Counted from the first letter of the stretch, positions 21,223 through 31,601 are shown. The stretch: 64,000 nucleotides of DNA from Archivesica marissinica (GCA_014843695.1 CM026397.1:50351799-50415798); one strand, 5' to 3'. The notes: generated from the sequence alone by a model not told the origin. Numbers and translations: made by a program.

Positions 21223-22804
21223 GCAGAAAAATGTCACATTATTACACGTCTATTTGGTATGAATCGCTTTTTGCTTATTCCTTCTCATGACATTGCCTAC
21301 ATGTATCAGGAATCTACTTTAAACACACATTCCTGGTCAAATTGACTGTCCCCATTTCTAAATTCTAAATAATGTTGTTACCATAACGTTGTAATCGTTA
21401 CAGTATTGCCCATGTGTTGCAGTATAAACATCCATCACTCATAGTATTTTATAGTTGATGGGACACTATTGAAACAAATATAATCTTATTGTGACTAAGG
21501 ATAGTTTTCTTTCCTTCGGCTCTGGTCATGGTTGCCTTTTTCTATAACAAATAATAGCATTAATGTATGTAAATCATTTACAATGTCATTTTCATAGCTG
21601 GAATATGATCTCAAACAATGGGCTATCACAGTTCCTAGACAGAAATATATAAAACGTTATTACTATACATGGCCAACTATTAATAAATTCACTAATTTCA
21701 AATACTTTTGGTAGAAATTTAGCAAAATGCATAGATTTCGCAAATGTATATAGAAACTAAAATTAATATAAGCAGAGAGTATATGACCTTCAGAAAATGG
21801 TATCTATATAATAACATGTCTTCTCTGAAAATGTGTATATAACACTTTAAACATTGTAATAATGTTTTATGTGAACTAAATTGATTGATTGATTGATTGA
21901 TTGATTGATATTAACATATTGCTCTTTTGAAAACCCATGTCGTTGCCTACATGTATACATGTACTTGCTTTAGACATTGTATGAATGTTTAATGCAATAA
22001 AGGTATTGTTGAATACAAAATCAATTTTTATAGAAAAGTATTCGTTAGTTAAATGTAATCCCAACTTAGCAGAGACAACAATACAAACTAAATGCTGTCA
22101 CACACCAATATCGGGAAATGGCACGAGTACATAGCAAGCATAATTCCACCAGCATCAATGGTAAGCCAACTAGACCCAAACTGTTTGAAGCGCCAATAAG
22201 TCCATCATTGTATTTGAGTTGCGATAGTGTACTTGAGAATAGCTTGAATTAGTGCAAAGCATGTCGTAGCATTTTATATAATATATATATACACAAATAC
22301 CCTACTATTTGGTAAAGAAACATTAACAGATGATGAAAATACGACAATTTTCAAAGCGATACATCATTATATCAAAACGTCTGAAAGATTCGTCTATTGA
22401 CATAGTTTATAATATTAATGTTATGCAGTATGAATCCCAGGCCCATTGTTCGTTGCTTGTGGCATACGGCGGGGCATTTGGATCGGAAGCGACGGCAACA
22501 ACAAAAAAGGGAAATTCCGCACCAATAATTTTAATTATTATACCTATTGCTCTTAATTGTTCCTCAATGTTCTTTTCTTTAAAGTATTAGGGGAGGACAA
22601 TATCTAATGTTGCAAGAACTTGTGTCCAGCCCTTTTTCTTTTTGATATTCATATCTTTCATTGTCATCATTTATATTTGTATAAAAAATATGTCAAAGAG
22701 CAATACAATATGATTAAACTAGTATCATTTATATAAGAGAAATGTATTTATACAAGTCATTGTTTTATGTACACCGAGCAGTATTCATCTAATCAGCTCA
22801 GCCA
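21223..22804. other. No gene recognised; (GATT)n at 21881-21910
   Basis: AT-rich stretch with a short GATT run, an (AT)n run at about 22283-22292, and the repeat tail CAATACAATATGATTAAACT at about 22702 that is shared with 16.26 kb. No coding motif. Confidence 0.5.
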
Positions 22805-23243
22805 CGAGCGGATAGTGGTGATACTCAGTTTTTCTTATGACCAATGTTTGACCTTTGCACATTATGATTAGTCCGCAACGAGCTGATAGTGGTGATACTC
22901 ATTTTTTCTTATGACCAATGTATGACCTTTGCACATTATGATTAGTCCGCAACGAGCTGATAGTGGTGATACTCATGTTTTCTTATGACCAATGTATGAC
23001 CTTTGCACATTATGATTAGTCCGCAACGAGCTGATAGTGGTGATACTCATGTTTTCTTATGACCAATGTATGACCTTTGCACATTATGATTAGTCCGCAA
23101 CGAGCTGATAGTGGTGATACTCATGTTTTCTTATGACCAATGTATGACCTTTGCACATTATGATTAGTCCGCAACGAGCTGATAGTGGTGATACTCATGT
23201 TTTCTTATGACCAATGTATGACCTTTGCACATTATGATTAGTC
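22805..23243. repeat. 74-bp minisatellite, about 6 units
   Basis: Units contain CGAGCTGATAGTGGTGATAC, TCATGTTTTCTTATGACC, AATGTATGACCTTTGCAC and ATTATGATTAGTCCGCAA. The first unit differs most (GAGCGGATAGTGG, TCAGTTTTTC). Confidence 0.95.
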
Positions 23244-23424
23244 TCCCCTTTACATATCAGTATTTTACTTAATTATGTTATTCATAGTTTTATCTGTCAA
23301 CGCTTAGAAAATACTCATTGGTTTTAAAATGATATACATTGATTGCTGCATGTTTTGTTTAATATGACTCTTCTATCTCTATCTCCGAGATGTTATGCTC
23401 AGCATGTTATGTGTGTGCTCCTAT

Positions 23425-23672
23425 AGGCTGTCCAATTAGCGCAGTGGTTAGCGCGCTCGCTTCTCACCAATGCAACCCGGGTTCGATCCTCGGACCGGGG
23501 AAGTATGTGAGATGGTACAATGGTCGCCAGATCGGACAGGTGGGTTGTATCCGGGTAACCCGGTTTCCTACCACACGAATGACCACATATACGCTTTCAT
23601 CCGCGCCAACAAGAGTGATTAATATAAGTTGTTCAAACTTGCTTCGCAATCGTTTTAAAATAAGTAAAAAAA
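23425..23672 (+). mobile_element. SINE-V (V-SINE / RUDI-like), near full length
   Basis: Head CCAATTAGCGCAGTGGTTAG with box B CGGGTTCGATCC intact, V-domain with TATCCGGGTAACCCGGTTTC, then GACCACATATACGCTTTCAT and the tail GAGTGATTAATATAAGTTG, TTCGCAATCG, followed by A-rich sequence. Confidence 0.88.
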
Positions 23673-23694
23673 ATTAAAAATTTAAATTAAATAA

Positions 23695-24200
23695 GCTTAA
23701 AGGTGTTCTTCAACATCACGTCTGTCTCGAATGCCATTTATTTATGATCCAATTGAAGATCATGTTTCCAATTAAATGCTTCCAGAAGGTACGTGTCAGT
23801 CTAAATTAGTACAACTATAGTAAGAGAACACCAACAATTGAATAGGATTGAATATCTCTGAATAAATAGTGGAGAGGGATGGTTTATTTTGAAAAATATA
23901 AAATGATGAACAAACTGTGTAAATGAATGCAGGTTCGATCCCCATCTGACCCTAAGACCATTAACAGTCTTTCAGATGGGACTTTAAACCGAGGTCTCGT
24001 GTCGGTGATTTACACCGTGCATGTAAAAGAACGAGAGGAGACTCTGGAATGGGTCTATGTCTGTATCCATGCAATATCCTCCGGTAGCAACGATAATAAA
24101 CGTAAAACACACACACGTAAATGAATGCACTGCAACACTATTCAAAACTTTTGTTTATTTTTGTGTACCTTGCTGAGGCATATATAAAGATAATAAAGCT
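23695..24200 (+). repeat. Dispersed repeat interrupted by a SINE-T
   Basis: Homologous to 60230-60530: both contain ACATCAC..ATGTCTCGAA-like sequence, AACAATTGAATAGG, GGTTTATTTTGAAA and GTGTAAATGAATGCA. The copy at 60 kb is uninterrupted, giving an empty-site reference for the SINE at 23932-24116. Confidence 0.75.
23932..24116 (+). mobile_element. SINE-T, truncated to box B, internal deletion, target-site duplication
   Basis: Starts at GGTTCGATCCCCATCTGACC, so box A and the anticodon arm were never inserted. The 3' part lacks the hairpin 5' strand (CTCC joined to GGTAGCAACG). The 13-bp duplication GTAAATGAATGCA flanks it at 23919-23931 and 24117-24129, and the empty-site homologue at 60.47 kb confirms the boundaries. 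Confidence 0.93.
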
Positions 24201-24614
24201 TATCATGCAAAAATAGAAAACAACTGTAATAATTGATTTAGTGATTTATGTACGAACCATTTTATCATTCTGCATCCGAATGTAAAGATAGGAAACATTA
24301 CTTCTGAGCATGCCAAACCTTTAACAAACAGAGAGTGTTGTTTTTCAGAGAAGTTCACAAATAGCATCCATTTATGACGCCCACAGGATAATGAGGAATG
24401 TAGAAAAATGGAATAATTGAACGGCAATAAATTTTCCCGAACATCCCCACCACCCGCCATTAATTACTGTACTTGTGCTACTTTTGTTTTCAGATATTAT
24501 TGAGATTAATGTGGTTTTGTTTAGCCAACTGCGTGTATATGCTCAATATGAAATATAATTATATACTGACATCAACATGAAACTGTGCACTTGCCTTAGA
24601 GGTAAATTGTATTT
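24201..24614. other. No gene recognised
   Basis: May be the outer part of the dispersed repeat shared with 60.5 kb (AGGAATGTAGAAAAATGG resembles AGGAATTTGAAAAAGTG). Otherwise nothing identifiable. Confidence 0.4.
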
Positions 24615-24752
24615 AAGGAATGAATCGCGGGTTAATAGTTTCCATCGGGGTATGAACTACATTGGGCGTGTTTAATGTTAGCATGGATGCCGAAGCACGT
24701 CCAGTGTAGTTCATACCCCGATGGAAACTATTAACCCACGATTCATTACTTA
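24615..24752. repeat. Foldback element, arms about 55 bp
   Basis: Left arm AATGAATCGCGGGTTAATAG, TTTCCATCGGGGTATGAAC; right arm GTTCATACCCCGATGGAAAC, TATTAACCCACGATTCATT. The arms are near-perfect complements around a 25-bp centre. The same arm sequence occurs at 35.31 and 36.10 kb, so this is a family. Confidence 0.88.
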
Positions 24753-25061
24753 TATTTACATTAATTATTCTTTTCAAATTGACAGAGAAAAATATATCAC
24801 ATTTTCCAATTAAAAGGTATTTAGTCCAATTTGCGACGTACCGTGTGGCGGGGACCTGGTAATTAGATCATCCTTGGAACAGCTTAAGCTGTAAGACACG
24901 TCTTTTCACGCGACGAACGTTGTCTAACACCGCAAATGCGCATGCCCGTAACATCGAGTGCGCATGTCAGCTGCATATCATTAGTTGGAAACCCTCATAC
25001 GAACTTATATGCAATAAGGGCACATACGTTCATCGAAGGAAATGCAATACCAATGTAAATA
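24753..25061. other. No gene recognised
   Basis: AT-rich; nothing identifiable. Confidence 0.5.
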
Positions 25062-25246
25062 CATGTATATCCTTTTAGAAACAATATAGGCACATGTGGT
25101 ATCAAGATGTGCGAAATATTGGGTAAATTAGTGCAATGTGTGAAGGCTTATCTTCTTCACTCATGATAGTAAACTCCATAATTCTAAAATTTGGAACGAA
25201 TATGTAACGCTCAATATAAAAGTGCACAGTTTTGATATGGTGTCAG
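25062..25246 (-). repeat. TGGTGTCAG-ended element, copy without array
   Basis: Contains GGTATCAAGATGTGCGAAAT, ATTGGGTAAATTAGTGCAAT, GTAACGCTCAATATAAAAG and ends GTGCACAG...ATGGTGTCAG. It shares this order with 28.35-28.87 kb (same strand) and, inverted, with 37.38-37.73 and 40.39-40.81 kb. Confidence 0.75.
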
Positions 25247-25665
25247 TATTTTTGTTTCTGTTATTAATGTGTACTTTGTGTACTGCAGTTGTTAAATAAA
25301 ATAAACCGTCTACATTCAGTCATACATTTACAACCATACATGTTTTTCATTTTCTATTTGCATAAATATACAACTCCTGGGTATCAGTAGCTAAACAGTA
25401 TTAACCGAATTGATGGACACTGTCACACAAAGCTGTATTCAAAATATCTCCTTCTGTGTTATGTTGATATATCTAATTATTTTAGTATGTTTGTTATTAT
25501 ATAATTTATACTAATATTTAATTAGGAGATTAGTTTGTTAATTTGTTGAAAGAGGAGGATTTAGATTAATGTTTACACATATATTTGACCAACCCTTTCT
25601 GCGCTATATCATTATACATATATACATTCATATATACATACATTACATGTTGATTGCTCCTAACA
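25247..25665. other. No gene recognised
   Basis: AT-rich; nothing identifiable. Confidence 0.5.
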
Positions 25666-25827
25666 GTCCTCTCTACACCCGAATTGTCGGCTTAAAAAGC
25701 TTTTATCAAGAAAACAAAAAGTTATCCTTTTTTGATAATTTTTGTTTTCCTTGAATTAAAGTTAATGAATTAGCTGGATGGTTTTTGCTAGGGCTTATTA
25801 AGCCGACAATTCGGATGTAGAGAGGAC
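25666..25827. repeat. Foldback mini-element with AACA flanks
   Basis: Terminal inverted repeats of 30 bp: GTCCTCTCTACACCCGAATT plus GTCGGCTTAA, answered by TTAAGCCGAC plus AATTCGGATGTAGAGAGGAC. A second inverted pair lies inside (TATCAAGAAAACAAAAAG / TTTTTGTTTTCCTTGA). AACA occurs immediately outside both ends, a possible 4-bp target-site duplication. Confidence 0.85.
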
Positions 25828-26158
25828 AACATATATACATATATAATTATATGAATAAATATATACAATATATATATATATTATTATTATTAAATGAAAA
25901 CTTGAGAGTTAAAACCATAATCACTATTTGTAATCATCCACACATGAGCACATTCTAAGAAGACGCGTCTATACGCTTTAAATATCCCGGCACAACTAAA
26001 ATAAATGTAATAACGCATCGAATCTCTTAACAATTAAACGTCTTCATATTACATTATATCGTCCACAAATGATGGCGTAATAGTAACAACGATATTCACG
26101 CATGCGTTTGACAAGATCAATTATGCCATATGTAATCTTTAATATACACTTCCAACCA
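25828..26158. other. No gene recognised
   Basis: AT dinucleotide-rich, then unremarkable sequence. Confidence 0.5.
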
Positions 26159-26219
26159 GGATGATTAATATAAGTTGTTAAAACTTGCTTCGCACTCGTT
26201 GTAAAATAAATAAAGTTAA
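26159..26219 (+). mobile_element. SINE-V 3' tail only
   Basis: GGATGATTAATATAAGTTG, TTAAAACTTGCTTCGCACTC, GTTGTAAAATAAATAAAG. This is a severely 5'-truncated copy or the remnant of one. Confidence 0.8.
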
Positions 26220-26541
26220 CAAAATATATAGCCACATCCTTTTTATATATATTTACTATTTACATTCATATTATAGTGTATACAGCTACGACAAATGAAA
26301 CTCGATCTAAATCAACTCTGATGTATTGCACTATAGCCTGGGAATTACTGTGATAATGAATAGAGGAGTGATATCGTTTGTGTTATTAGTTTGAAATGTC
26401 TATACTCAATACATTTACAAACGCAACATTTTCAATTATCTTGTTCTAGGACATGGACTATTTTCAGGAGGGAGTTAATTCTAGGTTGTTATATACCGTA
26501 ATTGATCGTTTATTACAAAGGCGCCATGCCTAGCGGTATAT
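26220..26541. other. No gene recognised
   Basis: Nothing identifiable. Confidence 0.5.
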
Positions 26542-26785
26542 AGACGGATCTGTTCGATCCCCCGTCTGACCCTAATGAAATTAATAGTCTTTCAGATGGG
26601 ACTTTAAACTGATGTCTCGTGTCAGTGCTTTACACCGTGCACGTAAAAGCACCAGAGGAGTCTCTGGAATGGATATCTGTCTGTATCATTGCAGTATACT
26701 CCAACAATCTAAAATGACTAATCTCTTACGGAGGCGTCGCTCATATGGGCAACCGGTGGCGACGATAAATAAACGTAAAACACGT
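26542..26785 (+). mobile_element. SINE-T with deletion of box A and anticodon arm
   Basis: AGACGGATCTG is joined directly to TTCGATCCCCCGTCTGACCC, removing about 47 bp of the tRNA-like head. Body, hairpin (CGTCGCTCATATGGGCAACC) and ATAAATAAACGT tail are intact. Confidence 0.88.
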
Positions 26786-27471
26786 ATGCATGTGTCACAG
26801 GGGTCACGTTTACAGCAATCCTGGCGTAGGTTCATATATGATTTATTTCCTGTTACAGTTGGCTTAAACATACAAATATACGTTTTAGGATAATATAAAA
26901 ACAATATAACATATCATAGTACTCAATAAAACAATAGACGCGTTAGGGGACATATAAGTAATACATATAATAATATATATAATACATTGTCAATGTATTA
27001 CCAGTGTCTGTTGTATTTCTATTTATATAATGTATATCAGAGTAATCTGAAATCTCTGTTAACATTGCAATGTCCATCTCGTAAGAGAATCCTGTCCTGA
27101 CTGCCGGGTAAAATATTCGAAAATACCCATCAGTGAGAGGAATGTTATTAAACAACCAATGTATGCAGCTCTTTCATATATAACCCATTCATACACATAA
27201 AACAGACACAACGATTGGACATTTACAAAACAACTTTAATATGTGATATGTGTTCACAGACAATATGCTCCAAATTTCATGGGTAACATCGGCTATTTCC
27301 GTCGTTGACGTACATTGCCGAATGTCTCCTATTCAATTACTAAAGCTATAACAATTAACAAACGGATTAATGAAATAAATACGAACGTAACCGATGATTA
27401 ACGCATGCGCGATGCTGACGCGTTTGTTTGTCTTACGGCACATGAAGAACGTATATAAATTACAAAATGTA
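26786..27471. other. No gene recognised
   Basis: AT-rich; nothing identifiable. Confidence 0.5.
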
Positions 27472-27488
27472 ACACATGTATACAACAC

Positions 27489-27790
27489 AGACGGATCTGT
27501 AGTCCAGTGGTTAACACACTGTACTGGTAATCCAGGGATCGCAGGTTCGATCCCCCGTCTGACCCTAATAAAATTAACAGTCTTTCAGATGGGACGTTAA
27601 ACCGAGGTCTCATGTCGGTGCTTTACACCGTGCACGTAAAAGAACCAGAGAAGATTCTGGAATTGGTCTCTATCTGTGTCATGCACTATCCTCCAAAATC
27701 TAAAATAACTAATCTCTTCAGGAGGTGTCGCTCATATGGGCAACCGGTAGCGACGATAAATAAACGTAAACACACACACACACACACACA
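27489..27790 (+). mobile_element. SINE-T copy 1 of a three-copy cluster, with (CA)n tail
   Basis: Complete head (AGACGGATCTGTAGTCCAGT, loop CTGGTAA, box B GGTTCGATCCC), body, hairpin (GTGTCGCTCATATGGGCAAC) and ATAAATAAACGT, then about 12 CA units. It is preceded by ACACATGTATACAACAC (27472-27488), which recurs before copies 2 and 3. Confidence 0.93.
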
Positions 27791-27806
27791 CACATGTATA
27801 CAACAC

Positions 27807-28095
27807 AGACGGATCTGTAAGCCAGTGGTTAACACGCTGGACTGGTAATCCAGGGATCGTAGGTTCGACCCCCGTCTGAACCTAATTCAATTAACAGTCT
27901 TTCATATTGGACTTTCAACCGAGGTATCGTGTCGGTGCTTTACACCGTGCACGTAAAAGAACCAGCGGAGACTCTGGAATGGGTATCTGTCTGTATCATT
28001 GCACTATCCTCCAAAATCTAAAATAACTAATCTCTTCAGGAGGCGTCGCTCCTATGGGCAACCGGTAGCGACGATAAATAAACGTAAAACACTCA
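27807..28095 (+). mobile_element. SINE-T copy 2 of the cluster
   Basis: Complete from head to tail. It carries the variants CCTAATTCAATTAACAG and GGACTTTCAACCGAGG shared only with copy 3. Preceded by ACATGTATACAACAC. Confidence 0.93.
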
Positions 28096-28113
28096 CACAC
28101 ATGTATACAACAC

Positions 28114-28345
28114 AGACGGATCTGTAATCCAGTGGTTATCACGCTGGACTGGTAATCCAGGGATCGCAGGTTCGATCCCCCGTCTGAACCTAATTCAATT
28201 AACAGTCTTTCATATGGGACTTTCAACCGAGGTCTCGTGTCGGTGCTTTACACCGTGCACGTAAAAGAACCAGAGGAGACTCTGGAATGGGTCTCTGTCT
28301 GTATCATTGCACTACCCTCCAAAAATCTAAAATGACTAATCTCTT
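28114..28345 (+). mobile_element. SINE-T copy 3 of the cluster, 3'-truncated
   Basis: Head and body as in copy 2, ending abruptly at AATCTCTTTTA before the hairpin. Preceded by ACACATGTATACAACAC (28097-28113). Confidence 0.92.
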
Positions 28346-28404
28346 TTAGAATGAAATATAGACAAATTTGGACGTCTACGCGTTTGTATATTGACAATAA
28401 ATGT

Positions 28405-28710
28405 GTAAATTAGTGCAATGTGTGAAGGATTTTGGGTAAATTAGTGCAATGTGTGAAGGATTTTGGGTAAATTAGTGCAATGTGTGAAGGATATTTGGTA
28501 AATTAGTGCAATGTGTGAAGGATTTTTGGTAAATTAGTGCAATGTGTGAAGGATTTTTGGTAAATTAGTGCAATGTGTGAAGGATTTTTGGTAAATTAGT
28601 GCAATCTGTGAAGGATTTTTGGTAAATTAGTGCAATGTGTGAAGGATTTTTGGTAAATTAGTGCAATGTGTGAAGGATTTTTGGTAAATTAGTGCAATGT
28701 GTGAAGGATT
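28405..28710. repeat. 31-bp minisatellite, about 10 units
   Basis: Units contain GGTAAATTAGTGCAATGTGT and GAAGGATTTTT. The array is internal to the element at 28346-28872. Confidence 0.96.
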
Positions 28711-28808
28711 ATTTTCTTCACTCAGTATAGTATAATCCATGATTCTAAAAGGTGTAACGAAAAAGTAACGCTCAATATAAAAGTGCACAGTTGTGTTATG
28801 GTGTCAGT

Positions 28809-28861
28809 CGCTCGCCCATATGGTTCGCCGGAGGCGAGGGTAAATAAGCTCACTCATCATC
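28809..28861 (+). mobile_element. Hairpin-only retroposon insertion, 53 bp, with target-site duplication
   Basis: The insert is CGCTCGCCCATATGG, loop, GGAGGCGAGGG, TAAATAAGCTCAC and TCATCATC. CTCGCC pairs with GGCGAG. The 11-bp ATGGTGTCAGT is repeated exactly at 28798-28808 and 28862-28872. The inserted unit is only a 3' hairpin plus TAAATAA tail, so it is an extremely 5'-truncated product of target-primed reverse transcription (inference from TSD and tail). Confidence 0.85.
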
Positions 28862-28872
28862 ATGGTGTCAGT

Positions 28873-29565
28873 ATTCATCGACCTGTAAATCTAAAATTAC
28901 ATGGACTAGTAGCTGGAAACGACTCTTTGAACATTAATACGTTTCGTCTTTTCCATTAATATCGTTTTGGTAAAAACACATCTAATGTTGTGATACAGAG
29001 GAAATTTCTATAAGAAAACTGAAATTTCGTCTTCTATACTATTACATAATTGACATTTGCGATCATATATCGGAATATTTGCTGGTTTATGCCAGTTACC
29101 GGATTCCATTTCTAATCTATGGGCTTATACTCTTAGGCCAGTATTTGCTATCCTGAATGTGCGTACATTTATAATATCTAAATATGGTTGGAAACAAAAT
29201 TCAGAAAATAGTCTATATGTACTAGCTCATATTGTATTTTAATATAGTCATATATAAATGCTTATCTTCCATGTGCGATATGTAGTAATGAAGTTAATGT
29301 TATTGTGTTACAGATACATACCGGACATGTGTTTGTATCCTTGTAAATAACGAATGTTACTGCTGTGTCTAATTCATTGTATATTGTTATGCAGTTACTA
29401 ATTAGTTTGCCCTGGATCTGGTCCAGGTTCATAGCTGATCTCTTCAAATAGTTTGTTTAAGTTGAGTGTATAGTAAGGAAGCACATTCTTTGTTTAGAGA
29501 AGATAGCCCATTTAGCAATGTTAATCTTCCCTGAGGCCCTCTTCAATATAAAACATACTTATAAA
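28873..29565. other. No gene recognised
   Basis: AT-rich; nothing identifiable. Confidence 0.5.
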
Positions 29566-29694
29566 CACATTATTATTATTAATATACCATTCTCCTTGAG
29601 GGCCGTGATCATATAAACATTACACGTTGAAAAGCGCTTTACATAAGCATGTAACATAGCACATATATAACAAAAACAATGATAAGCACATGAC

Positions 29695-30455
29695 GTACAA
29701 AGACAACTGAAATAAAACAACAGATACAACTGAAATAAAACAACAGATACAACTGAAATAAGACAACAAATACAACTGAAATAAGACAACAAAAACAACT
29801 GAAATAAGACAACAAAGACAACTGAAATAAGACAACAAATACAACTGAAATAAGACAACAAAGACAACTGAAATAAAACAACAAATACAACTGAAATAAG
29901 ACAACAAATACAACTGAAATAAGACAACAAATACAACTGAAATAAGTCAACAAAAACAACTGAAATAAGACAACAAATACAACTGAAATAAGACAACAAA
30001 GACAACTGAAATAAAACAACAAATACAACTGAAATAAGACAACAAAGACAACTGAAATAAAACAACAAATACAACTGAAATAAGACAACAAATACAACTG
30101 AAATAAGACAACAAAGACAACTGAAATAAGACAACAAAGACAACTGAAATAAAACAACAAATACAACTGAAATAAGACAACAAATACAACTGAAATAAAA
30201 CAACAGATACAACTGAAATAAGACAACAAATACAACTGAAATAAGACAACAAAGACAACTGAAATAAAACAACAAATACAACTGAAATAAGACAACAAAT
30301 ACAACTGAAATAAAACAACAGATACAACTGAAATAAGACAACAAATACAACTGAAATAAGACAACAAAGACAACTGAAATAAAACAACAAAGACAACTGA
30401 AATAAGACAACAAAGACAACTGAAATAAAACAACAAATACAACTGAAATAAGACA
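29695..30455. repeat. 23-bp minisatellite, about 33 units
   Basis: Units contain ACAACTGAAATAAGACAACA with AAT/AAG/AGA variants at the join. The unit has no stop in any minus-strand phase, so three overlapping minus-strand frames stay open for hundreds of codons even though 23 is not a multiple of three. These are not genes. Confidence 0.96.
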
Positions 30456-30593
30456 TGTGGTATTAGAACCATTAAGATTAAAAACGCATCTATATAAATT
30501 GTGTAATATTAGACATCCAATCATTTGAAACAATTCGATTTAAACAAAGTAAGTGAGCTTGTAGTTGTTATGTCCGAGGGTAGAAAGTTCCAA

Positions 30594-30800
30594 ACAAATG
30601 GTCCCGAGTATAACATGATACCCTTAATGGTCCCGAGTATAACATGATACCCTTAATGGTCCCGAGTATAACATGATACCCGTAATGGTCCCGAGTATAA
30701 CATGATACCCGTAATGGTCCCGAGTATAACATGATATCCTTAATGGTCCCGAGTATAACATGATACCCGTAATGGTCCCGAGTATAACATGATACCCTTA
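30594..30800. repeat. 29-bp minisatellite, 7 units
   Basis: Units contain GGTCCCGAGTATAACATGAT and ACCCTTAAT or ACCCGTAAT. The unit derives from LINE ORF2 C-terminal coding sequence. Confidence 0.95.
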
Positions 30801-30805
30801 AACAT

Positions 30806-30945
30806 CTGTGTGTGTGTTACGTTTATGTATCGTCGCTACCGGTTACCCATATGAGCGACGCCTCCTGAAGATATTAGTCATTTTAGATTGTCTGGAGGAT
30901 AGTGCAATGATACAGACAGAGCCCCATTCCAGAGTCTCCTCTGGT
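30806..30945 (-). mobile_element. SINE-T 3' fragment
   Basis: GT-rich tail, hairpin (CGTCGCTACCGGTTACCCAT, GAGCGACG) and part of the body ending at CTCCTCTGGTT. The head was not inserted. Confidence 0.88.
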
Positions 30946-31026
30946 TGAATGATATATTTGGAAGAAGGTCTCTTGTACTTGCATATTAGTGAATGGCTAT
31001 GCACCGTTGTATATTGATCGCGCTTT

Positions 31027-31105
31027 AGTTTATACAAATTTATTTTAGCTCGATTGCGAAACATGTTCTTACAACTTATATTACAACTCTCGAGACCTCA
31101 TTCCT
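31027..31105 (-). mobile_element. SINE-L 3' fragment
   Basis: TTTATACAAATTTATTTTAG, GATTGCGAAACATG and CTCGAGACCTCATTCCTC; the rest is missing. Confidence 0.82.
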
Positions 31106-31324
31106 CATTCATTTTTAAATTATACATTTATTACATGTTTATCATAATCTTAAAATTGAGACAGTAAGCACACACATGTATGTCGTAAATAGTGTGTGTA
31201 TTTATAGAACACCATGCTTTGTGGTCTTTGTCTATTTTACCCGGAATTTACTATATTAGCACTTTTTGAGAGACCTGTGGAACTTTCCGCTTCTGGTGGA
31301 CATACGAAATGGAGACCTGGTTAT

Positions 31325-31588
31325 TATTTTTTTTATTTATTTACGTTTATTTAACGTCGCTACCGGTTTCCCATTTGAGCGACGGGCAGTTCACCTAACA
31401 ACACCTTTCCTGGGCAGGCTCCAGCGGTTAACCAGTACTTGGTGCACCAACCTCCGTAAGAAACTGCCAACTTTTTCATATAAATGAGACACGTTCTGAG
31501 CGGGGCTCGAACCCGTGACCATCAGAGATGATAGGTTACAGTGGTATTCAAGTCAACGACTTTAACCACTCAACCACGGAGGCAGACA
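31325..31588 (-). mobile_element. SINE-S, full length with target-site duplication
   Basis: Minus strand. Head CTCCGTGGTTGAGTGGTTAA with GTCGTTGACTTGAATACC and an extended arm (CTATCATCTCTGATGG) before box B GGGTTCGAGCCCCGC, suggesting a class II tRNA ancestor (Leu or Ser). The body includes CCAAGTACTGG and CCAGGAAAGG. The 3' hairpin CGTCGCT...AGCGACG is followed by TTAAATAAACGT. The 13-bp duplication GAGACCTGGTTAT lies at 31312-31324 and 31589-31601. Confidence 0.92.
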
Positions 31589-31601
31589 GAGACCTGGTTA
31601 T

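Larger units (their letters stand above)
28346..28872 (-). repeat. TGGTGTCAG-ended element carrying a 31-bp array
   Basis: Same family as 25.06 kb: flanking blocks CTTCACTCAGTATAGTATAA, GTAACGCTCAATATAAAAG, GTGCACAG and ATGGTGTCAG are conserved. The TAAATTAGTGCAATGTGTG segment, single-copy at 25.1 kb, is expanded here into the array at 28405-28710. A hairpin-only insert sits in its terminal TGTCAG. Confidence 0.8.
29566..30800 (-). pseudogene. LINE 3' end relic (ORF2 C-terminus and 3' UTR) swollen by two arrays
   Basis: On the minus strand, codons at about 30600-30500 read IMLYSGPFVWNFLPSDI, then SLTLFKSN and a stop: the jockey/CR1-type ORF2 C-terminal signature. About 900 bp further, the 3' end reads CCTCAAGGAGAATGGTATAT and then AATAATAATAATG, a typical short-repeat LINE tail. 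The 23-bp array lies in the 3' UTR between these. The 29-bp array is an expansion of the codons for GIMLYSGP at the other end. The rest of the ORF is missing or replaced by a SINE-T fragment. Confidence 0.75.

Noticed and set aside
23390..23677. 95-codon and similar frames inside SINE-V and SINE-T copies
   Set aside because: They follow SINE consensus sequence and recur wherever the same SINE segment occurs.
29559..30533. 324-codon minus frame with a hydrophobic FQLYLLFYFSC-type period, resembling a membrane protein
   Set aside because: The 23-bp unit is stop-free in all three minus phases; three overlapping frames exist. The sequence sits in a LINE 3' UTR.
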